NCBI GenBank assembly: GCA_031253755.1
Contig: JAIRVT010000092.1
Location: 24,981 to 88,980 of the forward strand
Direction: 5' to 3'
Length of the DNA: 64,000 nucleotides
From: Enterobacteriaceae bacterium
GTDB taxonomy: Bacteria > Pseudomonadota > Gammaproteobacteria > Enterobacterales > Enterobacteriaceae
Numbering within the stretch: position 1 is the first letter of the stretch; each line of letters opens with the position of its first letter. The notes beneath the pieces are model-generated. The model saw only the letters and a program-made list of their open reading frames with translations. It was not told the origin of the DNA and did not search any database. The translations under genes and the position numbers were made by a program. Shown here in pieces: positions 35,891-45,332 of the stretch.

Positions 35891-37537
35891 ATGGAAAAAG
35901 ATAATACAAGTAAAATTATTTATGATATAGACCCCGGCTATACATGGGCTGGCGAAAATAAAGCAATTGATGCAGCAGGAAAAACCTATAAATGGTCGGA
36001 ATATGATCCGGCTACCACCACGGACAAACTGACCTATACACCCACCCGCATGGCGAAAACGGTGTTTAACACCTATGACGATGGCGATAATTTTGATGTG
36101 CTCTGTTATTTTACCGATTGGGCGCAATATGATCCCAGAATAACCTTTGATGACCCGCAATATTACCCACAAAGCGGGCGTAGTGCAGATATCATGCGGC
36201 TTGACACACCAGAGGGGAAACCGTTCAAACGGCTGATTTATAGTTTTGCCGGGCTAGTGGGCGATAAAAAATATGATCCCGCGAAGCTTAATGCTGATAA
36301 GGCATCTGATCTGGGCATTGCAGATAGTGAGGAGAATGCGTTAGATAAGCATCAAGGTAAGCCGGTTCCCGTCGATATTTATGGTGCGATTCAGGCGAAT
36401 ATCAATTGTGGTTTTACTCAATGGAGTGATGGTTCAGCCAGTGAGCTTTATTATCAGGACAAAGCAAAAGGGCTGCTGGGGGGATTCAGGCTATTGCACG
36501 ATAAACACCCTGATTTGGAGTTCTCCCTGAGTGTCGGCGGCTGGTCAATGAGTGGTTTCTTTAGTGAACTGGCAAAAGACCCGGCGCTGCGCACCAATTT
36601 TGTCGCCGGCATCAACGATTTCTTCACCCGATTCCCGATGTTCACCCATCTGGATATTGACTGGGAATATCCGGGCACTGAAGGGAATGGTAACATTTTC
36701 GATCCACAGGATGGCGCTAACTTTGCCACGCTGATCACGGAAATTAAAGCGGCGAATATCCCGAATCTGACCGGCATTAGCATCGCGGCTTCGGCGGACC
36801 CGAAAAAGCTGGCACTGGCCAATATTCCTGCTCTGATGGCTGCCGGAGTCAATGGCATCAACCTGATGACCTATGATTTCTTTACGCTGGGTAACGGTAA
36901 ACTCTCGCACCATACGAACCTTTCCCGCGCGGCTGATGATGAATATTCGAAATTCTCGATTGAAGATGCGGTGGATTACCTGATCAGCCTGAATGTTGAT
37001 CCTAAAGCTATTTTTATTGGCTATGCCGGCTATACGCGCAATGCAAAAAATGCGGTTCTGGAGGAGATGAATAATCCTGCCGAAGAATCCATGAAAGGCG
37101 ACTATACCAATTCCCCTGCGGGAAGTGTTGTGGGCAGTTTTGAAGGTTCCGTTTTAGAGTGGACCGATATTATTTGTCACTATATGGATTTTGAGGCAGG
37201 CGTCGGGCGCAATGGTTTCACCCTGATTCACGATAAAATTGCCAAAGCCGATTACCTTTATAATGCAGAAGCGAAGTTATTTCTTTCATTAGATACACCG
37301 CGCTCGGTAAGAGATAAAGCGAAATATGTCAAAGCAAAAGGCTTAGGCGGGTTATTTGTTTGGACGGGCGATCAGGATAATGGGTTATTAACCAATGCAG
37401 CCCATGAAGGATTAGGCCGGAGAAAGAAATATGATGCTATCGATATGACCCCGTTTTATTTGGATTCTGAGGGAGAATTACCGACCTATACAGAACCCGC
37501 TGAACCTGAATGCGAGGCTTGCAAGTCAACGCAATAA
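35891..37537 (+). CDS. chi1: GH18 chitinase of the Tc complex (Chi1-type)
   Basis: A 548-residue glycoside hydrolase family 18 protein. The catalytic DxDxE motif is intact: D255, D257 and acid E259 in LDIDWEYPG. FSLSVGGWSMSGFF is the second conserved barrel strand. There is no signal peptide, which fits a protein assembled into a toxin complex rather than exported by Sec. Ribosome binding site GGAGGG. Gene order and length match Chi1 of the Yersinia entomophaga Yen-Tc, where two chitinases decorate the TcA shell. The C-terminus carries a small Cys pair (ECEACKSTQ). Confidence 0.92.
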   Translation: MEKDNTSKIIYDIDPGYTWAGENKAIDAAGKTYKWSEYDPATTTDKLTYTPTRMAKTVFNTYDDGDNFDVLCYFTDWAQYDPRITFDDPQYYPQSGRSADIMRLDTPEGKPFKRLIYSFAGLVGDKKYDPAKLNADKASDLGIADSEENALDKHQGKPVPVDIYGAIQANINCGFTQWSDGSASELYYQDKAKGLLGGFRLLHDKHPDLEFSLSVGGWSMSGFFSELAKDPALRTNFVAGINDFFTRFPMFTHLDIDWEYPGTEGNGNIFDPQDGANFATLITEIKAANIPNLTGISIAASADPKKLALANIPALMAAGVNGINLMTYDFFTLGNGKLSHHTNLSRAADDEYSKFSIEDAVDYLISLNVDPKAIFIGYAGYTRNAKNAVLEEMNNPAEESMKGDYTNSPAGSVVGSFEGSVLEWTDIICHYMDFEAGVGRNGFTLIHDKIAKADYLYNAEAKLFLSLDTPRSVRDKAKYVKAKGLGGLFVWTGDQDNGLLTNAAHEGLGRRKKYDAIDMTPFYLDSEGELPTYTEPAEPECEACKSTQ

Positions 37538-37627
37538 ACTATTTTTTTATTTAAAGATATATTGAGATGCGAATAATTATTAATTCGACAGATCACACTT
37601 ATCTATAAAACAAGATGGAATAATAGA

Positions 37628-40600
37628 ATGAATAAATATAAAGATTATTCTGGTGAGAATAAAAATAATAATAGCGTGTCGCCATTATTAATTTCCGCTG
37701 CGGAAATACCATCCACAATGGTTTATCAACAGCCATTAACTTCCCAGCGTAATATTGATACTCCCCAGACATTAATTGATATTTTGCAGAATCTGGGTTA
37801 TCGCTCTATTTTTGATATTGCCAAAATTTCCCGTCAGCGATTTATCAAACGCCATGATGAATCTCTACGGGGAAATAGCGCGGTTATTTTTGATAGATCG
37901 GTAAGTCTGGCTAACCAGATTTTACAGACTTATCGAAAAAATCGCCTGTCTGAACACGGTGAACCCTTGGCGGTGCGCGCCTTTACGTCAGACGGGCAAT
38001 CAGACGGGCAGGAGCAGGGAAAGTTGCCGGATTACAGCAGCCTGTTTCCTGAGCCTTGGGACGATTTTTGTCGTCCCGGCGCGATTGAAGCGTTGGACAG
38101 CCCGGCCAGCTATCTGCTGGATCTGTATAAATTTGTTACAGCCGTGGAGCTGGATGGTTCAAATCAGGCGCTGAAATTAGCGACGCGCCGGGGCGATATT
38201 CCTGATCTATCGCTGGATAATGATGCGCTATATAAAGAAGTGACCGCGTTATCGATTGTCAATGATGTGCTTTCCGGCAGTGCGCAAGAATATATCGGCC
38301 AATCAGGTCATGCGGATAAAACCGTCAATCAAATTCTCGCCAGTACTCATTTTCCTTTTACCTTGCCTTACAGTTTGCCAACCCAGCAGATCAATAAAGG
38401 TTTGGGTGTTCAGGATCTTGAATTGGGTTCAGTGATTCAACACGTTGATTTACCGACATTCTGGAATACCAGCGCAGATAAATACCAGCAAATTCTGCTG
38501 GCTTATACCCAGTTAAGCAGCGAACAAATTAGTTTACTGAGCAAAAATGACGTTTTTGCACAACATTTATTAACGAAAGAAAATCTGACCAACGGGTATT
38601 TAAGCGGCAGCACTACGGAGATCTTGTTTGAAAAAGATCTGTCACGCCACGGCTATATTGTTAAGCCAGAAGCCGGTATTAACGGCCCGGCGGCATTGAC
38701 GGAAAACAGCGAAAAACCGTTCGATATTATTGAGGTTGTCTGTCGCAATAAAGCGAATGAAACCATTACCGTGAAGTTACGGGGTGAAAATATTATCACC
38801 TACCATCGCATCAAAGCCCGCATGGTGCCATTCGATAATTCCCCGCCTTTCAGCCGCCAGTTGAAGTTGTCTTATCATGCAGAAGATAACCCTGCCATCG
38901 ATACTCTGGATAACGGCCCGTTCTTCGCCAATATGACGATTTATGCGGCAGAGCAGGTCAACAGCGCTGGCGACAATAGCGAAGCGGAAAGCGTGCCTTT
39001 CCTGACCCTGACTTACCGGCTTGCCATTGCGAACGCGGGAACGGCACAAGCCGAACTGGAGCCAGAAGCAGGGGCTTTCTTTATCAATAATTATGGACTG
39101 AGTGCTGATGACAGTGGTCAATTGAAAAAACTGGCCGTTTTTGGCGACCAGACCGGCACAAAAGCGGCCGATATTGAAGATCTGCTGAGTGCTGGCGAAT
39201 ATTTACCGATTGCATCACCGAATGTCGTTTTCAATAATCCGATTTTTACCAATGGCCAAAGCGAACAACGTTTTCCGGCGCCTTATCACTTTGGTGGCAT
39301 TTACATCAATGCGTGCCAGCAACCCGCGCTGACCATTATCAGAACCGGAACCGATCACGGCCGAGAAATACAGGGAGTATCAAACTTCCGGCTGGAGCGT
39401 TTAAATCGGTTTGTGCGCCTCCAACGCTGGCTGGCAGTGCCATTTTATCAGCTGGATCTGCTATTGGCCTCGGCGATGCAGGCTGAACCGAAGAACACCC
39501 AATTCGAAATCACCGACAATGTGCTGACGTGTTTAGGCTTATTCAGGCATTTAAATTTACAGTACAAAGTCACACCTGAAATGTTTTCCGCATGGCTGTA
39601 TCAGATTACGCCGTTCGCCATCAGCAGCGATACGGCGTTCTTTGACCAGATATTCAATAGCGAGCCGTTATTTGATCAGCCTTTTGTGCTGGATGGTGGC
39701 ACGTTCGATTATCAAAATGCCAAAGACGCGGATGCGAAATCGGTGAAACAAATCTGTGGCGGGCTGAATATCCCGGCAGTCACGTTCCAATTTATTGCGC
39801 CGATTGTACAAAAAGCCTTGCAGCTTGAAGAAGGCAAATTAGCCCGCAATTTTGATGTAGTTTCCAGCCTGTACCGCTTGGTCAGTATTCCGAAAATATT
39901 TGGCCTGAGCCCGGAAGATGGGCTGATTTTAATGAGTATCATCACCGATGATATGGGCTATCTGGCAGCAAAACCGCTGTTTGGTGACGATGCTTACGAT
40001 TCAGCTAATTTCCTGCATATCATCATGAAGATGGAAGCGCTGAGTCGCTGGCTGAATAAGACCAAACTCACCGCCGCCAATCTCGCCCTGTTATTGGATA
40101 AAACCCGGTTAGCCGTTGTGCCGACAGAGAATATGGTGATTTTCTTTAAGGGGATCGCGGAGGGGCTGGCTGACAATGTGTGTTTAACACCCGAAGATTT
40201 CCAGCGTCAGGAATTGGCAGCGAAGCCTTGGTGGTCACTGTTACAGCAAGAAAAGATCATCGATGAAAATGGTCTGGTTCTGGATATCTACCCTGTGTGG
40301 GGACAAACGGACGAGGATATCATCAGGCACAAACTGGCCGCAGCCAGTGACAGCATCAGTGATAACGTGATGAATATTCTGGTGCAAATCCTGCTGGCAG
40401 CGAAAAATGCACAGGATAATCTGTTGTCACAGGCAATTGCTGCTGAATATGGCGTCAACAAAAATAGTGTTCCACTGCAATTGCAATGGCTGGGCAGTAG
40501 CGTTTGCAGCGTATTACAAATGATCCTGAAAAATACGCCGGAAAATGTACAAAGTATTATCCCTGAATTGACCGAATTGACCTATAGCCTGTTAATTTAT

Positions 40601-41119
40601 ACCCAACTGATTAACGCACTTAAATTAAACAAAGAATTTATTTTTCTGCGTTTGGCGCAACCGGCTTGGTTGGGATTGACACAAATTAAATTATCCACAT
40701 CACTGTCAATGGATGAAATATATCTGATTAGCGCTTATCAGGATTGGGTGGCTAACGCGAATCAAAATGAAGATAAAATTCATGAATATCTGGCTTATGC
40801 CAATAATGACGAAATAGATTCGTCAGAGGACGACATTAATAAAAAATGTGCTGAATTACTTTCAGAGATATTGGACTGGGATGCCGATGAAATATTAAAA
40901 GCAGCAGCGCTGGCTGATTTAAAACCGCAACAAGCGAAAAATGTCTTTGAAGTCGATTGGATTAGACGATTACAACAGCTGGCGAATAAAACCAACGTTT
41001 CCGTTGATTATTTATGGAATATCGGTCTGTTGACGGTTAATTCTGAATTTTCTCTGACTGAACGTGTTGGTGAAGCAATTATGGCCGCGTTAAAAGTACA
41101 AGGAAATAATAATGGCTAA
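37628..41119 (+). CDS. Tc toxin A component, N-terminal half (YenA1/TcaA-like)
   Basis: A 1163-residue protein covering the first part of a TcA subunit, with the VRP1-type region near the N-terminus (WDDFCRPGAIEALDSPASYL and TRRGDIPDLSLDNDAL). It would build the outer shell of the pentameric translocation channel. In XptA or TcdA proteins shell and channel are one chain of about 2500 residues; here they are split, as in TcaA/TcaB and YenA1/YenA2. The start lies 90 bases after chi1, and the end overlaps the next gene by 8 bases, so the two halves should be made in equal amounts. Function is assigned by family. Confidence 0.9.
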   Translation: MNKYKDYSGENKNNNSVSPLLISAAEIPSTMVYQQPLTSQRNIDTPQTLIDILQNLGYRSIFDIAKISRQRFIKRHDESLRGNSAVIFDRSVSLANQILQTYRKNRLSEHGEPLAVRAFTSDGQSDGQEQGKLPDYSSLFPEPWDDFCRPGAIEALDSPASYLLDLYKFVTAVELDGSNQALKLATRRGDIPDLSLDNDALYKEVTALSIVNDVLSGSAQEYIGQSGHADKTVNQILASTHFPFTLPYSLPTQQINKGLGVQDLELGSVIQHVDLPTFWNTSADKYQQILLAYTQLSSEQISLLSKNDVFAQHLLTKENLTNGYLSGSTTEILFEKDLSRHGYIVKPEAGINGPAALTENSEKPFDIIEVVCRNKANETITVKLRGENIITYHRIKARMVPFDNSPPFSRQLKLSYHAEDNPAIDTLDNGPFFANMTIYAAEQVNSAGDNSEAESVPFLTLTYRLAIANAGTAQAELEPEAGAFFINNYGLSADDSGQLKKLAVFGDQTGTKAADIEDLLSAGEYLPIASPNVVFNNPIFTNGQSEQRFPAPYHFGGIYINACQQPALTIIRTGTDHGREIQGVSNFRLERLNRFVRLQRWLAVPFYQLDLLLASAMQAEPKNTQFEITDNVLTCLGLFRHLNLQYKVTPEMFSAWLYQITPFAISSDTAFFDQIFNSEPLFDQPFVLDGGTFDYQNAKDADAKSVKQICGGLNIPAVTFQFIAPIVQKALQLEEGKLARNFDVVSSLYRLVSIPKIFGLSPEDGLILMSIITDDMGYLAAKPLFGDDAYDSANFLHIIMKMEALSRWLNKTKLTAANLALLLDKTRLAVVPTENMVIFFKGIAEGLADNVCLTPEDFQRQELAAKPWWSLLQQEKIIDENGLVLDIYPVWGQTDEDIIRHKLAAASDSISDNVMNILVQILLAAKNAQDNLLSQAIAAEYGVNKNSVPLQLQWLGSSVCSVLQMILKNTPENVQSIIPELTELTYSLLIYTQLINALKLNKEFIFLRLAQPAWLGLTQIKLSTSLSMDEIYLISAYQDWVANANQNEDKIHEYLAYANNDEIDSSEDDINKKCAELLSEILDWDADEILKAAALADLKPQQAKNVFEVDWIRRLQQLANKTNVSVDYLWNIGLLTVNSEFSLTERVGEAIMAALKVQGNNNG

Positions 41120-44100
41120 TTCTATTGAAACACAATTATCGGCTGAAACACCGTTACCGATCGAAACTCAGTTGCAGGAAGATTTACGCGATGCGTTGGT
41201 CGATTATTATCTTGGTCAAATCGTTCCGAAGGGAAAAGATTTTACGCGGCTGAAAGATAAGATTAAAAACGTCGATGATCTTTATGATCATTTACTCTTG
41301 GATACCCAAGTTTCGTCAAAAGTGATTACGTCGCGCCTTTCATCGGTCACTCAATCAATCCAGCAATATATTAACCGTATTGTCTTGAATCTGGAGCCGG
41401 GTCTCTCGATGAACAGAGAGGAAGCGGATAACTGGGAAGAATTCGCCAATCGCTATGGCTATTGGGCGGCGAATCAACAGCTCAGAATGTTCCCGGAAAT
41501 TTATGTCGATCCCACGTTACGCCTGACGAAAACCGAGTTTTTCTTCCAGCTTGAAAGTGCGCTCAATCAAGGGAAATTAACCGACGAAGCCGCCCGGAAA
41601 GCGGTATTGGGTTATCTGAACAATTTTGAAGATGTCAGTAATCTGGAGATCATTGCGGGTTATCAGGATGGCATCGACATTGAAAACGACACGACCTATT
41701 TCGTGGCCCGTACCCGCGTCCAGCCTTACCGCTATTTCTGGCGTTCCCTGAATGGCAGCCAGCGTAACCGAAGCTCTAACGAGTTGTATCCTACCGCTTG
41801 GAGCGAGTGGAAATCCATCAGCGTACCACTGGAAAATGTGGCCAACGGTGTCGTGCGCCCGATTATGCTGGATAACCGTCTCTATATCAGTTGGTTTGAG
41901 TCGGCGGAAGAGAAGGTCACCAACGCCGACGGCAGTCCCGCAGAAAAAACGGGATACCGCACCAAGATCCGGCTGGCGCATTTAGGTTTTGATGGCACAT
42001 GGAGCACGGGCACCACGCTGAGAGAAGAGGTCATTGAGTATAGGCTGGAGGAAATGATTGCGGTTGTGGATCGCATGGAAAGTGAACCTCGTCTGGCGTT
42101 GGTGGCATTTAAGCAAAATAAAGGCACGGAGAACGGCCAGAGTTATGACTACGATGTTGTTTTCAGTTATATCTGTGACAGCATGTTGATGGAATCCACG
42201 AATTTGCCCGCCGTTCCTCCGGAGTCAAAATTATCCCCGCAAGACAGCTATGGTGATAATTTAGTCTGGTTTTATTTCCGTGAACCCCAGAATGGTCATA
42301 TTACGGAATTTAAACAGCTTATTCTTTATCCGGTGATTATTAACCGCGATTGGCCGATAGAATTAAGTCGGGAGCATGTTGAAGGCTTTGGCTCGAAGGA
42401 TGATTTTACGTTCAGTGCTGATTTCAGCGGCGACACGTTAAATATTTATATGACGTCAAAATCAACCTATCAATATCAGTTCGATAAGAGCACCAATATT
42501 ATTTACGGTATCTGGAAAGAGGACAGCGAGGGAAAACGGTGCTGGCTGCGTTATAAATTATTGACCAAAGACGATTACGATGCGGAAATTGCGGCGACGC
42601 TGATTGTTTGTGATCAGAGTGATATGACGATTGTCACCGGTTTTAGTTTGCCGAATGGTGGAACCGATCAGGGCGGAAAAATTAAGATTGTTTTGCGAAT
42701 CGGTAAAATGATACGCGATAAATTCCTGATTGAGCAATTCAAGCAGACCCAGTATTTACAATTTCCGAAAAGCGACGTTAAGGAAGCATGGTATTCAGAA
42801 AAGAAAATTCGCTTAAATTCCCTGTTTGCCAAAGAATTAATCAGTAAAGCAAGCCAAAGCCTGAATTTGGTGCTCAGTTGGGAGATGCAGAATAAACCTC
42901 ATGAAGAATCGATTTCAGGCGGAGCCCCGGAACCGATTGACCTGAAAGGGGCGAATGGCATTTATTTCTGGGAACTGTTTTTCCATATGCCTTTTCTGGT
43001 GGCGTGGCGTTTTAATGTCGAACAGCGCTATGAAGATGCCAATCGTTGGGTTAAATACCTGTTTAATCCGTTTGAAACCGAAGAGGACGCGGCGTTACAA
43101 CAAGGAAAGCCCCGTTACTGGAATAGCCGTCCTCTGCTGGACGAAAAAATCATCACTTACAGCCTGACCGATCCCACCGATCCTGATGCAGTGGCCGCGA
43201 GTGAACCGGTTCACTATCGCAAAGCGGTTTTCAATTTTCAGGTGAAAAATATCCTTGATGCCGGTGACATGCAGTATCGTGTCCTTGAACCTTCCGCCCG
43301 AACGTTGGCGCGTTTGAATTATTCCACCGCCGGTTCATTGCTCGGCCGCCGCCCGGATTTGCAGTTAACCAGTTTCTGGCAGCCAATCTCCCTTGAGGAT
43401 GCATCCTATCGCAGTGACAGCGATATTCGGCTGCTGGAAATGCAAAGCCAGCCATTGGCGATTGAAACGGTTGTCCACGATAACACGATGGGTGCGCTGG
43501 ATAATGATCTGTTTATGTATCCGGTCAATAGCGAACTGACGGCGTTGTGGGATCGTCTGGATAACCGTATTTACAACCTGCGCCACAATCTGACGCTGGA
43601 CGGCAAAGAAATCAATATGGCGTTGTATGACTCCAGTATTTCTCCGCGTGGCTTGATGAAACAGCGCTATCAGCGGGTTGTCACGGCCAGAAATGCCAGC
43701 AAGATGAACTTTAATGTGCCGAACTACCGCTTTGAGCCGATGCTGAACCGGGCCAAAACCGGAGTGGAAACCCTGATTCAGTTCGGCAGCACGTTATTAA
43801 GCCTGTTGGAACGCAAAGATAGTTTGAGTTTCGAAGCCTATCAAATGATTCAGAACGGCGATTTGTATCGTTTCGCCATCGAATTACAGCAGCAGGATAT
43901 TGATATCACTCAGGCCAGTCTGGAGGCGTTACAGGCAGGCAAGCAGTCAGCTCAGGAACGCCGCGATCATTACAAGAGCCTGTATGATGAAAATATTTCC
44001 GCGACGGAACAAAAAGTCATCGATCTCCAGTCTCAATCCGCCACGGCACTGTTGTTGGCTCAGGGCATGAGAACCGCAGCGGCGGCGCTGGATGTAGTGC

Positions 44101-45242
44101 CTAACATTTACGGTCTGGCGGTGGGCGGCTCCCAGTGGGGTGCGCCATTAAATGCTGCGGCTGAAATTGTCATGCTTAAATATCAATCTGATATCAGCAA
44201 GGCAGACAGCCTCAATGTGTCCGAATCTTATCGCCGTCGCCGTCAGGAGTGGGAACTGCAATATAAACAGGCGGAATGGGAAGTTAACGCCATTGAGCAA
44301 CAAATCAATGTGCAAAATATGCAGGTTAAAGCGGCCAACAAACGTTTGGAGCAGGTGGAAGCCCAGCAGCAACAATCGTTGGCTTTACTGGCTTATTTCT
44401 CTGAGCGTTTCACCAATGAAAGCCTGTACACATGGATGATCAGCCAGCTTTCCAGCCTTTATTTGCAGGCTTACGATGCGGTGTCGTCGTTGTGTCTGTC
44501 TGCGGAAGCCTCATTACTTTATGAACTGAATTTGGCTGAACAGAGTTTTATCAGCGGCAATAGCTGGAACGATCTCTATCAGGGATTGATGTCAGGAGAA
44601 ACACTGAAACTGGCATTAATGCGAATGGAGCGCGTTTATGTTGAGCAAAACTCACGCCGTCAGGAAATTACCAAAACCATCTCGCTGAAAGCGTTATTGG
44701 GTGAAAGCTGGCCAACGCTGCTGGCTGAGCTAAAACTCAAACGGCCGATTGCTTTTGATCTGGAAGAGTCCATTTTTGCTGAGGATTATCAGGAACTTTA
44801 CAACCGCCGGATTAAATCGGTTTCGGTGAGCCTGCCCATGTTAATCGGACCTTATGAAGATGTGTGCGCGCAACTGACGCAAACCGGCAGTACTTATAGT
44901 ACCAAGGCGGATCTGAACACCGCAGAAGCGATGCTGACTAAGCGCGGGCTGGCGGCAGCGGAAAATGTGGTGCGCAACATTCAGCCGAACCAGCAGATTT
45001 CGCTGTCTACCGGCGTGAATGACAGTGGTTTGTTCATGCTTAATTTCGATGATGAGCGTTTCCTGCCCTTTGAAGGCTCCGGTGTAGGATCGGGCTGGAG
45101 ATTCCAGTTCACCAATCTGAAGCAGGATATTGATAGCCTCAATGACGTCATTTTGCATGTGAAATATACCGCTGCAATCGGTTCGTCAACCTTTAGTCAG
45201 GGTGTGAAAAAAATATTGGCTCAAATAAATAATGAAAGTTAA
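41112..45242 (+). CDS. Tc toxin A component, C-terminal half (YenA2/TcaB-like)
   Basis: A 1376-residue protein with the rest of TcA. The neuraminidase-like and receptor-binding segments are in about residues 150-560. A long coiled-coil and pore-forming stretch lies at about 930-1110 (Gln/Ala-rich, with EWELQYKQAEWEVNAIEQQ), and the C-terminal TcB-binding domain ends GVKKILAQINNES. It starts inside the end of the first TcA gene (8-base overlap). An apolar run with ALLLAQGMRTAAAALDVVPN is the likely membrane-entering hairpin. It forms the channel through which the TcC toxin domain would pass. Confidence 0.9.
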   Translation: MANSIETQLSAETPLPIETQLQEDLRDALVDYYLGQIVPKGKDFTRLKDKIKNVDDLYDHLLLDTQVSSKVITSRLSSVTQSIQQYINRIVLNLEPGLSMNREEADNWEEFANRYGYWAANQQLRMFPEIYVDPTLRLTKTEFFFQLESALNQGKLTDEAARKAVLGYLNNFEDVSNLEIIAGYQDGIDIENDTTYFVARTRVQPYRYFWRSLNGSQRNRSSNELYPTAWSEWKSISVPLENVANGVVRPIMLDNRLYISWFESAEEKVTNADGSPAEKTGYRTKIRLAHLGFDGTWSTGTTLREEVIEYRLEEMIAVVDRMESEPRLALVAFKQNKGTENGQSYDYDVVFSYICDSMLMESTNLPAVPPESKLSPQDSYGDNLVWFYFREPQNGHITEFKQLILYPVIINRDWPIELSREHVEGFGSKDDFTFSADFSGDTLNIYMTSKSTYQYQFDKSTNIIYGIWKEDSEGKRCWLRYKLLTKDDYDAEIAATLIVCDQSDMTIVTGFSLPNGGTDQGGKIKIVLRIGKMIRDKFLIEQFKQTQYLQFPKSDVKEAWYSEKKIRLNSLFAKELISKASQSLNLVLSWEMQNKPHEESISGGAPEPIDLKGANGIYFWELFFHMPFLVAWRFNVEQRYEDANRWVKYLFNPFETEEDAALQQGKPRYWNSRPLLDEKIITYSLTDPTDPDAVAASEPVHYRKAVFNFQVKNILDAGDMQYRVLEPSARTLARLNYSTAGSLLGRRPDLQLTSFWQPISLEDASYRSDSDIRLLEMQSQPLAIETVVHDNTMGALDNDLFMYPVNSELTALWDRLDNRIYNLRHNLTLDGKEINMALYDSSISPRGLMKQRYQRVVTARNASKMNFNVPNYRFEPMLNRAKTGVETLIQFGSTLLSLLERKDSLSFEAYQMIQNGDLYRFAIELQQQDIDITQASLEALQAGKQSAQERRDHYKSLYDENISATEQKVIDLQSQSATALLLAQGMRTAAAALDVVPNIYGLAVGGSQWGAPLNAAAEIVMLKYQSDISKADSLNVSESYRRRRQEWELQYKQAEWEVNAIEQQINVQNMQVKAANKRLEQVEAQQQQSLALLAYFSERFTNESLYTWMISQLSSLYLQAYDAVSSLCLSAEASLLYELNLAEQSFISGNSWNDLYQGLMSGETLKLALMRMERVYVEQNSRRQEITKTISLKALLGESWPTLLAELKLKRPIAFDLEESIFAEDYQELYNRRIKSVSVSLPMLIGPYEDVCAQLTQTGSTYSTKADLNTAEAMLTKRGLAAAENVVRNIQPNQQISLSTGVNDSGLFMLNFDDERFLPFEGSGVGSGWRFQFTNLKQDIDSLNDVILHVKYTAAIGSSTFSQGVKKILAQINNES

Positions 45243-45311
45243 TGCTGCATTTTTTATTGGGTGAATGATTTTAAATAATTCAGCCTCTTTTTCAATAAAG
45301 AGGCCAATAGA

Positions 45312-45332
45312 ATGGATCTCAAACTATGGTAA
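45312..45332 (+). other. Mini-ORF overlapping the chi2 start codon
   Basis: ATG GAT CTC AAA CTA TGG TAA: six codons preceded at 8 bases by a good ribosome binding site (AAAGAGG, 45297-45303). Its stop overlaps the start region of chi2 (ATG at 45326). The chi2 start itself has no ribosome binding site at normal spacing, so chi2 may depend on ribosomes that finish this mini-ORF. This is direct observation plus inference. Confidence 0.45.

Noticed and set aside
37628..45242. Frameshift within a single TcA gene
   Set aside because: The overlap gives each half its own ATG and both lengths match the split TcA proteins of the Yen-type loci.
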